Below, in pieces: positions 1-7,361 of a stretch of DNA of 64,000 nt; the stretch's first letter is position 1, and every line of letters starts with the position of its first letter. This DNA comes from Streptomyces scopuliridis RB72 (GTDB taxonomy: Bacteria; Actinomycetota; Actinomycetes; Streptomycetales; Streptomycetaceae), in the NCBI RefSeq assembly GCF_000718095.1, contig NZ_JOEI01000028.1:16368-80367 (forward strand). The letters are read 5' to 3'. The notes beneath the pieces are model-generated. The model ran no database searches, was not told the DNA's origin, and saw only the letters and a program-made list of their open reading frames with translations. The position numbers and the translations under genes are program-made.

Positions 1-2
1 GC

Positions 3-605
3 GCGGCGATCTACCGCCAGTCCTTCGCCACGATCCGCGCCGAGGCGGACCTCACCGGGCTGCCGGCCGAGGTCTCCCAGGTCGCGGTGCGGATGATCCA
101 CGCCTGCGGCATGGTCGACCTGGTGCGCGACCTCGCCTTCAGCCCCGGTGTGGTGATTCGCGCCCGCGAGGCGCTGCGCGCGGGCGCGCCCGTGCTGTGC
201 GATGTGGCGATGGTCGCCAGCGGGGTCACCCGCAAGCGGCTGCCCGCGGACAACGAGGTCGTCTGCACCCTCTCCGATCCGTCGGTGCCCGCCCTGGCCG
301 CCGAGTTGGGGACGACGCGCAGCGCGGCGGCGCTGGAGCTGTGGCGGGACCGGATGGAGGGCGCGGTGGTGGCCGTCGGCAACGCGCCGACCGCCCTCTT
401 CCGGCTGCTGGAGATGATCGAGGACGGCGCCCCGCGCCCGGCGGCGGTCATCGGGGTACCGGTCGGTTTCATCGGCGCGGCCGAGTCCAAGGACGCGCTC
501 GCCGGACACCACTCCGGCCTGGAGCACCTGGTCGTACGGGGACGGCGCGGCGGCAGCGCCCTCGCCGCCGCGGCCGTCAACGCGATCGCGAGCGAGGAAG
601 AATGA
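3..605 (+). CDS. cobH: Precorrin-8X methylmutase (CobH/CbiC), 5' end outside window
   Basis: Moves a methyl group from C-11 to C-12 of the corrin ring (precorrin-8X to hydrogenobyrinate), a late ring step of cobalamin synthesis in the cytoplasm. The open frame runs from the window edge and starts [15 protein letters not shown], then [12 protein letters not shown], the conserved N-terminal block of the family, followed by the central [11 protein letters not shown] segment. About 200 residues are visible of a usual 205-215, so only a few codons are missing on the left. The stop overlaps the next start in an ATGA arrangement, so it is translationally coupled to the cobI-cobJ fusion. Identity is clear; only the true start cannot be seen. 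Confidence 0.93.
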   Translation, partial: AAIYRQSFATIRAEADLTGLPAEVSQVAVRMIHACGMVDLVRDLAFSPGVVIRAREALRAGAPVLCDVAMVASGVTRKRLPADNEVVCTLSDPSVPALAAELGTTRSAAALELWRDRMEGAVVAVGNAPTALFRLLEMIEDGAPRPAAVIGVPVGFIGAAESKDALAGHHSGLEHLVVRGRRGGSALAAAAVNAIASEEE

Positions 606-2287
606 GCGCCCGGAGCACCACCGGTGAGCAGGACGCGGGAGTCGGCTCGGGAGTCGGCTCGGGCGTGGGCTCGGGCGTGGGCTCGGGCACGGGCTCGGGC
701 GTGGGCTCGGGCGCGGGCTCGGGCGCGGGCTCGGGCGTGGGCCGGCTGTACGGAGTCGGTCTGGGGCCGGGGGACCCGTCCCTGATGACCGTACGGGCCG
801 TGCAGGTCATCGCCGAGGCCGATGTGATCGCGTATCACAGCGCCCGCCACGGCCGGTCCATAGCCCGGTCCATAGCCGCCGGGCAGCTGCGTCCGGATCA
901 CATCGAGGAGCCGCTGGTCTACCCGGTCACCACCGGGACCACCGACCACCCCGGCGGCTACCAGGGCGCGATGGACGAGTTCTACGCCGAGTCGGCCGCC
1001 CGGCTCGCCGCCCATCTGGACGCCGGGCGGACGGTCGCGGTGCTCGCCGAGGGCGATCCGCTCTTCTACGGCTCGTACATGCATATGCACAAGCGGCTGG
1101 CCGACCGCTATCCGACCGAGGTCATCCCCGGTGTGACGTCCGTGAGCGCGGCGGCCGCGCGGCTCGGCACCCCGCTCGTCGAGGGCGAGGAGGTGCTGAC
1201 GATCCTGCCGGGCACGCTGCCCGAGGAGGAGCTGACGGCCCGGCTGGCCTCGGCGGACTCGGCGGTGGTGATGAAGCTCGGCCGTACGTTCCCGACCGTA
1301 CGGCGGGCGGTCGAGCGGGCGGGCCGGCTGGCGGACGCGCGGTATGTCGAGCGCGCCACGATGAGCGGCGAACGCACGGGAGCGCTGGCCGACACGGACC
1401 CGGAATCGGTCCCGTACTTCTCGGTGGCGGTGCTGCCGAGCCGCGTGGCCGCGCGTTCCGTACCCGGGTCGGCCGAAGAACCGGCCGACGACACGACCGG
1501 CGAGGTGCTGGTCGTGGGGACGGGCCCGGCGGGGCCGCTGTGGCTCACGCCCGAGACGCGCGGCGCGCTCGCCGCTGCCCAGGATCTCGTCGGTTACACC
1601 ACCTATCTGGACCGTGTTCCGGTCCGCCCCGGCCAGCGGCGCCACGGCTCCGACAACAAGGTGGAGTCGGAGCGCGCGGAGTTCGCCCTCGATCTCGCGC
1701 GGCGGGGCCGGCGCGTGGCCGTGGTCTCGGGCGGCGATCCGGGGGTCTTCGCGATGGCCACGGCCGTCCTGGAGGCCGCGTCCGCCGACCCGTACCGGGA
1801 TGTGCCCGTACGCGTACTCCCGGGCGTGACCGCCGCCAACGCCGCCGCGGCCCGCGTCGGCGCCCCGCTCGGCCACGACTACGCCGTGCTCTCGCTCTCC
1901 GACCGGCTCAAGCCGTGGGAGGTCATCGCCGAACGGCTGCACGCGGCGGCGGGCGCGGACCTGGTGCTCGCGCTCTACAACCCCGGTTCCGCCGGCCGGA
2001 CCTGGCAGGTCGGCAAGGCGCGCGAACTCCTCCTGGAACACCGCGCTCCGGACACCCCCGTCGTCCTCGGCCGCGATGTGGGCGGGCCGGAGGAGAGCGT
2101 ACGGATCGTACGGCTGGCGGATCTCGATCCGGCGCAGGTCGATATGCGGACGATCCTGCTGGTCGGCTCCTCGCGGACGGTGATCGCGCGGCGGGGCGCC
2201 GGTGAGGGCGTGGGCGAGGGCGAGACGGTGGTCTGGACGCCGCGCCGCTACCCGGAGCCGGGAAGCTCCGGGAGCCCGGGAAGCTGA
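602..2287 (+). CDS. cobIJ: Fused precorrin-2 C20-methyltransferase / precorrin-3B C17-methyltransferase
   Basis: A 561-residue fusion of two SAM-dependent corrin methyltransferases. Residues about 48-290 are CobI (GVGLGPGDP near the start, [27 protein letters not shown]). Residues about 300-555 are CobJ ([63 protein letters not shown]). CobI methylates C20 of precorrin-2; CobJ methylates C17 and contracts the ring. The ATG at 602 overlaps the cobH stop. The first 47 residues are unusual: a Gly-Ser-rich tetrapeptide repeat precedes the first catalytic segment. The 3' end overlaps the antisense cobK tail by 40 bases. CobI-CobJ fusions are common in Streptomyces; the repeat extension is not part of either enzyme domain. 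Confidence 0.95.
   Translation: MSARSTTGEQDAGVGSGVGSGVGSGVGSGTGSGVGSGAGSGAGSGVGRLYGVGLGPGDPSLMTVRAVQVIAEADVIAYHSARHGRSIARSIAAGQLRPDHIEEPLVYPVTTGTTDHPGGYQGAMDEFYAESAARLAAHLDAGRTVAVLAEGDPLFYGSYMHMHKRLADRYPTEVIPGVTSVSAAAARLGTPLVEGEEVLTILPGTLPEEELTARLASADSAVVMKLGRTFPTVRRAVERAGRLADARYVERATMSGERTGALADTDPESVPYFSVAVLPSRVAARSVPGSAEEPADDTTGEVLVVGTGPAGPLWLTPETRGALAAAQDLVGYTTYLDRVPVRPGQRRHGSDNKVESERAEFALDLARRGRRVAVVSGGDPGVFAMATAVLEAASADPYRDVPVRVLPGVTAANAAAARVGAPLGHDYAVLSLSDRLKPWEVIAERLHAAAGADLVLALYNPGSAGRTWQVGKARELLLEHRAPDTPVVLGRDVGGPEESVRIVRLADLDPAQVDMRTILLVGSSRTVIARRGAGEGVGEGETVVWTPRRYPEPGSSGSPGS
638..742 (+). repeat. 12-bp tandem repeat coding for Gly-X-Gly-Ser units
   Basis: Eight consecutive tetrapeptides of the form G-(V/T/A)-G-S plus a final GVG occupy residues 13-47 of the CobI-CobJ fusion. 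The DNA period is 12 bases (ggctcgggcgtg type units). The segment resembles a flexible linker but has no domain on its N-terminal side, so it looks like replication slippage that kept the reading frame. The minus strand would code for a P-E-P-T type repeat, but that frame has no support as a gene. Confidence 0.9.
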
Positions 2288-3033
2288 GCCAGCCACTCCA
2301 CCGCGTCCTCGACCGTGGCCACCGAGGACACCCCCTCCGGGACGGCCGGCCGGCGGACGACCACGACCGGTATCCCCGCCTCGCGGGCGGCCGTGAGCTT
2401 GGGCGCGGTGGCGGCGCCGCCGCTGTCCTTCGTCACCACGACGTCGACACGATGGCGGCGCAGGATCTCCCGCTCGCCGTCGAGGGTGAACGGCCCCCGG
2501 TCCAGCAGCACTTCCGTACGGGCCGGGCACGGAGGTTCCGGGGCGTCCACGGACCGTACGAGGAACCACATCTCGTCGAGGTGCGCGAAGGCGGCGAGCC
2601 CCATCCGGCCGGTGGTGAGGAAGACCCGTGCGCACCGCAGCGCGGTCAGCTTCCCGGCGGCCTCCGCCAGGGAGCCGACCGCGTGCCAGTCGTCACCGTC
2701 GACCGGCACCCAGGAGGGGCGGCGCAGGGACAGGAGGGGAACATGGGTGAGCGCGGCGGCATGGGCCGCGTTGTGGCTGATGGTGCCGGCGAAGGGATGG
2801 GTGGCGTCGATGAGCGCGTCCACGCGATGCTCGCGCAGCCAGCGCGCCAGCCCGTCCGCTCCCCCGAACCCGCCGATCCGTACGTCCCCGGGCGGCGGCA
2901 CGGGCCGGGCGACGCGGCCGGCGAGGGAGCTGGTGACACGGAGGCGGCCATCGCCGTGCAGGCGCTCGGCGAGCCGGCGCGACTCCGTCGTACCGCCGAG
3001 GATCAGCACATGGGCCGGGGCCGGTTCACTCAT
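2248..3033 (-). CDS. cobK: Precorrin-6A / cobalt-precorrin-6A reductase
   Basis: NAD(P)H-dependent reduction of precorrin-6A to precorrin-6B in corrin ring synthesis. The 261-residue protein begins with the nucleotide-binding segment HVLILGGTTESRRLAERL, contains IDATHPFAGTISHNAA and ends with the conserved region VVTKDSGG..AKLTAAREAGIPVVVVRRP, all typical of CobK/CbiJ. It is encoded opposite to its pathway neighbours. Its start lies 17 bases from the divergent cbiD start, leaving almost no room for leaders, and its stop lies 40 bases inside the convergent cobI-cobJ gene. The overlapping tails share a low-complexity GS/PG-rich DNA segment. Confidence 0.93.
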   Translation of the reverse strand: MSEPAPAHVLILGGTTESRRLAERLHGDGRLRVTSSLAGRVARPVPPPGDVRIGGFGGADGLARWLREHRVDALIDATHPFAGTISHNAAHAAALTHVPLLSLRRPSWVPVDGDDWHAVGSLAEAAGKLTALRCARVFLTTGRMGLAAFAHLDEMWFLVRSVDAPEPPCPARTEVLLDRGPFTLDGEREILRRHRVDVVVTKDSGGAATAPKLTAAREAGIPVVVVRRPAVPEGVSSVATVEDAVEWLAQLPGLPELPGSG

Positions 3034-3050
3034 CGTGGGCGGTTCCTTCC

Positions 3051-4190
3051 ATGACTGAGGGCGTGACGGGTACGGAGGGCGCGACGGGCGGGCGCGCCGC
3101 CCAACTCAAGCACACCGGCCTCCGGCCCGGCTGGACGACCGGCGCGTGCGCGACGGCGGCGACGACGGCCGCGTACACGGCGCTGCTGACCGGCGAGTTC
3201 CCCGACCCGGTGACGATCACGCTGCCCAAGGGCCAGACCCCGTCCTTCGCCCTGGCCACGGAGGACCTGACCGCCGGGGACCGGGCCATGGCGGGCGTCG
3301 TCAAGGACGCGGGCGACGACCCCGACGTCACCCACGCCGCCCTGATCCGCGCCACCGTACGGCTGCTGCCGCCGGGCGCGGGGGTCGTCTTCCGCGCGGG
3401 CCCGGGCGTGGGGACGGTCACCCGCCCCGGACTCCCTCTGGACGTGGGCGAACCGGCGATCAACCCGGTCCCGCGTCAGCTGATGCGCTCCCATGTGGCG
3501 GAGGTGGCGGCCCGCCACGGCGGCACGGGCGACGTGGAGATCACCGTCTCCGTGGACAACGGCGCGGAGATCGCCCGCTCCACCTGGAACCCGCGCCTGG
3601 GCATCCTGGGCGGCCTCTCCATACTCGGCACGACGGGCATCGTCGTCCCGTACTCCTGCTCCGCCTGGATCGACTCGATCCGCCGCGGCGTGGACGTGGC
3701 CCGCGCGGCGGGCCGTACGCATGTGGCGGGCTGTACGGGATCGACGTCCGAGCGGACGGTCCTCTCGGCCTACGACCTCCCCGAGGACGCCCTCCTGGAC
3801 ATGGGCGACTTCGCGGGCGCGGTACTCAAATACATCCGCCGCCACCCCGTCGACCGCCTCACCCTCTGCGGCGGCTTCGCCAAACTCTCCAAACTGGCGG
3901 CGGGCCACCTGGACCTCCACTCGGCCCGCTCCCAGGTGGACAAGACCTTCCTCTCCCAACTGGCCCTGACAGCAGGCGCGGACGCACCCCTGGCCGAGCA
4001 GGTCGCCACGGCCAACACGGGCCTGGAGGCGCTCCGCCTGTGCCAGTCCCGAGGCGTGCCCCTGGGCGACGAGGTCGCCCGGCGGGCCCGGGACGAGGCG
4101 CTGGCGGTGCTGCGGGGAGCACCGGTGGAGGTGGACGTGATCTGCATCGACAGGGCGGGCACGGTGGTGGGCCGCAGCGATCCCGCGTGA
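3051..4190 (+). CDS. cbiD: Cobalt-precorrin-5B C1-methyltransferase (CbiD)
   Basis: SAM-dependent methylation of C1 of the corrin ring with release of the C2 unit, the step characteristic of the cobalt-early route. The 379-residue protein shows the CbiD signature LRPGWTTGACATAA, then PLDVGEPAINPVPRQLM, NPRLGILGGLSILGTTGIVVPYS and LCGGFAKLSKLAAGHLDLHS. Length fits the family (about 360-390). It diverges from cobK with 17 bases between start codons, so at least one transcript is probably leaderless. Its presence beside CobI/J/K/L/M-type enzymes gives a mixed nomenclature pathway that is normal for Streptomyces. No other gene follows it in the same direction for 229 bases. Confidence 0.94.
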   Translation: MTEGVTGTEGATGGRAAQLKHTGLRPGWTTGACATAATTAAYTALLTGEFPDPVTITLPKGQTPSFALATEDLTAGDRAMAGVVKDAGDDPDVTHAALIRATVRLLPPGAGVVFRAGPGVGTVTRPGLPLDVGEPAINPVPRQLMRSHVAEVAARHGGTGDVEITVSVDNGAEIARSTWNPRLGILGGLSILGTTGIVVPYSCSAWIDSIRRGVDVARAAGRTHVAGCTGSTSERTVLSAYDLPEDALLDMGDFAGAVLKYIRRHPVDRLTLCGGFAKLSKLAAGHLDLHSARSQVDKTFLSQLALTAGADAPLAEQVATANTGLEALRLCQSRGVPLGDEVARRARDEALAVLRGAPVEVDVICIDRAGTVVGRSDPA

Positions 4191-4419
4191 CCCCGCGCGC
4201 GGTTGTACGTCACTCACCGGCCGCCCCCTTCGGCTCGCCTTGGACCTGATTCCACAAAGGGCGAGCACGAGGAAGGCCCAAACCTGGACAATGTTCGGAG
4301 ACGGATCCGAGCCGACGTGGAACCGCAGGGGTGACCGAGAGCGACAGAACAGGTACGGGGCCGGGACGTCCGATGCGATGACGCACATGACTCATACGCC
4401 CGACGGGGGGAGTTCGAGG

Positions 4420-4902
4420 ATGGCATGGGATGAATGGGAGCACCTGAAGACCGAGGTCACCGCGCGGAAGTCGGCGGAGATGCGGCTGAATCAGCTGCCG
4501 CCGGGCGGCGGAGGTGGCGGGGGCGGCGGCGATCAGGATCTTGTGGTGCGCCAGGACGATCTGGGCGCTGTGGGCCATGAGGCGTTCATGCTCTATGACC
4601 AGTTGGGCGGACAGGCCGACATCGCCGGAGCGGGTGCTGACGACAGCGGCTCCGGATCCACCATGCGTGCCGGAGCGGAGCTGAAACTCCATCACTTCGC
4701 CATGGGCTCGGAGCTGGAGAACACGGTGAGCGTGTGGACGGCCCAGGTGAAGACGGTGCTCCAGGCTTGTGCGCACATCTCCAATCACTTGGACTACTCG
4801 GCGAAGGAATACGCCAAGGAGGACGAGGCCATCGGTGCCGTATTGCGAGACCGGAGCGGCGCGGCTGTCCCTGTCTCGCGCCTCAACGAGTACTTCACGT
4901 AG
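4420..4902 (+). CDS. Small WXG100-like hypothetical protein
   Basis: I do not recognise a named family. The 160-residue protein starts at ATG 4420 behind a GGGGGGAG ribosome binding site; longer in-frame starts upstream lack one. Residues about 27-35 are nine glycines. The second half (MGSELENTVSVWTAQVKTV, then a helix-rich stretch with SAKEYAKEDEAIGAVL) looks like a helical hairpin of the WXG100/ESX-substrate type, with a tryptophan where the turn would be. There is no signal peptide and no cysteine cluster. It lies 21 bases before the next gene, which has a clearer WXG feature, so the two probably form a type VII-like secreted pair. That role is inferred. Confidence 0.7.
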   Translation: MAWDEWEHLKTEVTARKSAEMRLNQLPPGGGGGGGGGDQDLVVRQDDLGAVGHEAFMLYDQLGGQADIAGAGADDSGSGSTMRAGAELKLHHFAMGSELENTVSVWTAQVKTVLQACAHISNHLDYSAKEYAKEDEAIGAVLRDRSGAAVPVSRLNEYFT

Positions 4903-4923
4903 TCGGCAGGGGGCGGAGACGAT

Positions 4924-6345
4924 ATGGACTACGACGACCTGCTAAAAGTCGATCTCGGCAAACTGAGCACCGCGGCGTCCGATTGGAAGACCGTGTTCCA
5001 GGACCTGGAGAGGCTTGCGGACAACGCCCGTGACGGCATGAAGGCGAAGTCGGACAAGGCGCGCTGGCAAGGTGCCAACGCCACGGTGACCCGGGCCTTC
5101 GTGGGCAAGACCGCCAAGGAGTTCGACGACCTGCGCCGGGAGGCCAAGAGCATTTGGAGCGTCATGAACGACGCCCACGGCGAGTTGGAAGCACTGCAGC
5201 GCCGGGCCAAGGACCTCACCGCAGAAGCGGGCAGAGCCGGGTTACTGGTCACCAGTGGCCAGGACGGGAGGGTCAAGGTGATGGAGGTGCAGTGCACCCC
5301 GGAGAGCTCGGGCCAGAAGAAACTGGACGAGATGCAGTGGTACGCCGACACCCTCACCGACATCGTCAGCCACGCCGGCGAGATCGACGAGGCGACGGCC
5401 CGCGCGCTGCGCGGAAGCCACGGCGGCAACCCGGACAACGCCGGACACGGTACATACACCTCGCTCGACGAGGACATGTTCCCCCGCGCCGTCGATCTGG
5501 CCCGGCTCGGGAACGACGCCAGCTCCACGCAGCGGCAGGAGTTGCGGCGGCTCTGGGAGTCCCTGAGCCCCGAGGCGCGGGCACGGTTGTGGTCCCAACA
5601 AAGGGACGGCCTTCTGGATGCCGACATTTTCGCGCCTCAGGTACGACGCGGAGCCGTCGACGACGGGGCCGGCCCGTACGACGTGGAGGATCCGGGCTGG
5701 GGCGATCGCTGGATCCACGCGCAGGCCGGCATGATCACGGATGCGGGCGACTTCATCGGGAACACCGACGCTTCCCGGCACATGAATCACTACCTCGAAG
5801 GCTCCGGGGACACGCTGAACCTGGATGTCGACAGAATGCTCACGGACGACGAGACGCTGCGGCTGACGGCGGAAACGTCGGTCGCACAGCAACAGGACAG
5901 ATGGCGGCAGCAGGCCCTTGAAGCCTTTGAGCAGTCGGGGGGCAAGCCGGTGAGCATCCCGGTGGAAACCCCCGCCGTCGGCTACACACACAGCGATCGC
6001 AATTGGTACCTGGCGGTCGGCAGCGCCATGTCCAACACCACGGGCGCCGTCACGGTGGTACCCGGCGCGGACGGCAGGCCGCAGGTGACTCTCGATTACC
6101 AGGTGAACGTGTGGGACAGGTACAACTGGGATCCTGGGAAATCCACCCCGATCGGCCCGACCACGGTGACCGACGCCGATATGGCCCGACTGCATACGAC
6201 GGGCCTGGCAAGGGAGTTCGACATGCGAGGCAGCGGTTCGACGCAGCATGTCGAACTGGGTTCCGGCTCTGCCCAATTGCCCGATCCCCCGGACCCGGGA
6301 CGCGATGGAGAGCGTACGGACCCGGGTCGCGAAGGAGTCCGGTGA
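4924..6345 (+). CDS. WXG/ESX-type N-terminal domain protein with unknown C-terminal domain
   Basis: A 473-residue protein without signal peptide. Residues 1-110 are mostly helical and contain KARWQGANATV, a W-x-G turn between two helices (FQDLERLADNARDGMK and TAKEFDDLRREAKSIW), as in WXG100 or long polymorphic ESX substrates. The middle (about 180-300) is Asp/Trp-rich and the C-terminal half includes NWYLAVGSAMSNTTGAVTV and VTLDYQVNVWDRYNWDPGK, a beta-rich module I cannot name. Codon 107 (5242-5244) is TTA, rare in Streptomyces and dependent on the bldA tRNA. Its stop overlaps the GTG of the following lipoprotein (GTGA). Function as a secreted effector is inferred; no ESX ATPase gene lies in the window. 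Confidence 0.75.
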   Translation: MDYDDLLKVDLGKLSTAASDWKTVFQDLERLADNARDGMKAKSDKARWQGANATVTRAFVGKTAKEFDDLRREAKSIWSVMNDAHGELEALQRRAKDLTAEAGRAGLLVTSGQDGRVKVMEVQCTPESSGQKKLDEMQWYADTLTDIVSHAGEIDEATARALRGSHGGNPDNAGHGTYTSLDEDMFPRAVDLARLGNDASSTQRQELRRLWESLSPEARARLWSQQRDGLLDADIFAPQVRRGAVDDGAGPYDVEDPGWGDRWIHAQAGMITDAGDFIGNTDASRHMNHYLEGSGDTLNLDVDRMLTDDETLRLTAETSVAQQQDRWRQQALEAFEQSGGKPVSIPVETPAVGYTHSDRNWYLAVGSAMSNTTGAVTVVPGADGRPQVTLDYQVNVWDRYNWDPGKSTPIGPTTVTDADMARLHTTGLAREFDMRGSGSTQHVELGSGSAQLPDPPDPGRDGERTDPGREGVR

Positions 6346-6851
6346 AGAACAGTCCGGCCGGCGTCGCCCTCGCCCTGGTCGTCGTGCTCGGTCCAGCCCT
6401 GGCTTCCTGCTCGTCCGCCACGACCGGCGACACCGCCGGTGCGCGCGGCCAGGTGCCGAACTGGGCCGAGGACGCGACCCCGGCGAGCGTCAGCGAGCAG
6501 CTCGGCGTCGAGATCCCCGCGACGGCCACGGATCGCCGGGCCGCGTACCAGAACGGTTTTCAGGACGACGGACTGCTGCTGGCCTTCTCCCTGTCCACCT
6601 CGGAGGTCGACGCGTTCGTCACCGGACTGGCGCCTCAGAGCGAACTCACGCGGCGGGACAAACCGCTCCGGAAGTCCGTCAAACCCACCACACCCTTCTC
6701 CCACCTCGGCCTCGCGGAGCCCGAGACCCTTCCCGACGTCCGGGAGGGGCAGATCTGCGCACCGTGCGAGGGGCAGCTGAACTCCCTTCAGATCGCGGTG
6801 CATCCGCTCGACGACCGGGCCAGCCGCATCTATCTCCGGGGGGTCGACTGA
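6342..6851 (+). CDS. Putative lipoprotein coupled to the WXG-type protein
   Basis: A 169-residue predicted lipoprotein. The GTG start overlaps the previous stop and has a GAAGGAG ribosome binding site 5 bases upstream, so translation is coupled. The N terminus is KNSPAGVALALVVV followed by a hydrophobic stretch and the lipobox LASC at about residue 22, predicting export and lipid anchoring at the membrane surface. The mature part contains one CAPC motif (QICAPCEGQL) and no family I recognise. In the three-gene unit 4420-6851 it could be an immunity or receptor partner for the WXG-type protein; that is a guess from position only. Confidence 0.8.
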   Translation: MKNSPAGVALALVVVLGPALASCSSATTGDTAGARGQVPNWAEDATPASVSEQLGVEIPATATDRRAAYQNGFQDDGLLLAFSLSTSEVDAFVTGLAPQSELTRRDKPLRKSVKPTTPFSHLGLAEPETLPDVREGQICAPCEGQLNSLQIAVHPLDDRASRIYLRGVD

Positions 6852-6881
6852 CCGCGCCCGCGACGCGCACCGGCGACCGGG

Positions 6882-7049
6882 TCAGCTGTGCCACACGCCG
6901 GTCGCGGCGGTGGTCCTGACGTAGTCGGCGAAGTCGCGCGGTTCGCGGCCGAGTACGCGCTGTACGCCGTCGGCGAGCTGGGCGAAGCGGCTCTCGGCGA
7001 TCCGGCCGTAGAGCATGTTCAGCAAGGCAGTGTAATTCTCCGGCAGGCC
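6882..7049 (-). pseudogene. Remnant: C-terminal end of an NAD(P)H-binding (NmrA-type) oxidoreductase
   Basis: The minus-strand frame ending at 6882 codes for GGLPENYTALLNMLYGRIAE, then VQRVLGREPRDFADYVR and TAATGVWHS at the stop. This is the usual C-terminal tail of actinobacterial NmrA/NAD(P)H-binding oxidoreductases (normally about 280 residues). Only about 55 residues are left. The Rossmann N terminus, start codon and promoter are missing. At about 7050 the homology stops and plus-strand AraC sequence begins, so the 5' part was lost in a deletion. The open frame continues upstream by chance in high-GC DNA. Confidence 0.75.
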
Positions 7050-7313
7050 ACCCTCGCCGAGGAGGCCGGCGTATCGCGAGCGACCCTCGCCCGCCGCTTC
7101 ACCGGCCTGGTCGGCCGGCCGCCCATGGCCTGTCTGACGGACTTGCGCCTCGCCCTGGCCACCGACCTGCTCGTACGCACCGAGGCGACCGTGGAGTCGA
7201 TCGCCCGACAGGTCGGCTACCGCAGCGCGTTCGCGCTGAGCGTCGCCTTCCACCGCGTCTACGGAACCTGCCCCACCCACCACCGCGCAGCCGCCACCCG
7301 CCCGGCCGGCTAA
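7050..7313 (+). pseudogene. Remnant: C-terminal HTH of an AraC-family regulator
   Basis: From about 7050 the plus frame codes for ATLAEEAGVSRATLARRF and later VESIARQVGYRSAFALSVAF, the two helix-turn-helix motifs of an AraC-family C-terminal DNA-binding domain (about 88 residues). A complete regulator would have a further 200 or so residues on the N-terminal side; here the upstream sequence in the same frame is the reverse complement of an oxidoreductase tail. There is no credible start or ribosome binding site at the junction. I therefore treat it as a broken gene whose original partner was the divergent oxidoreductase. Confidence 0.75.
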
Positions 7314-7361
7314 GGACCGTCCGGTCGATCCTCGCGGGTCCGCGAAGATCCGCCCCTGACC

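Noticed and set aside
638..742. A CRISPR array at the 12-bp repeat
   Set aside because: No spacers; the period is 12 bases and the repeat is coding.
4240..4419. An N-terminal extension of the WXG-like protein
   Set aside because: No ribosome binding site at 4240; GGGGGGAG precedes ATG 4420 and the extra residues have no recognisable fold.
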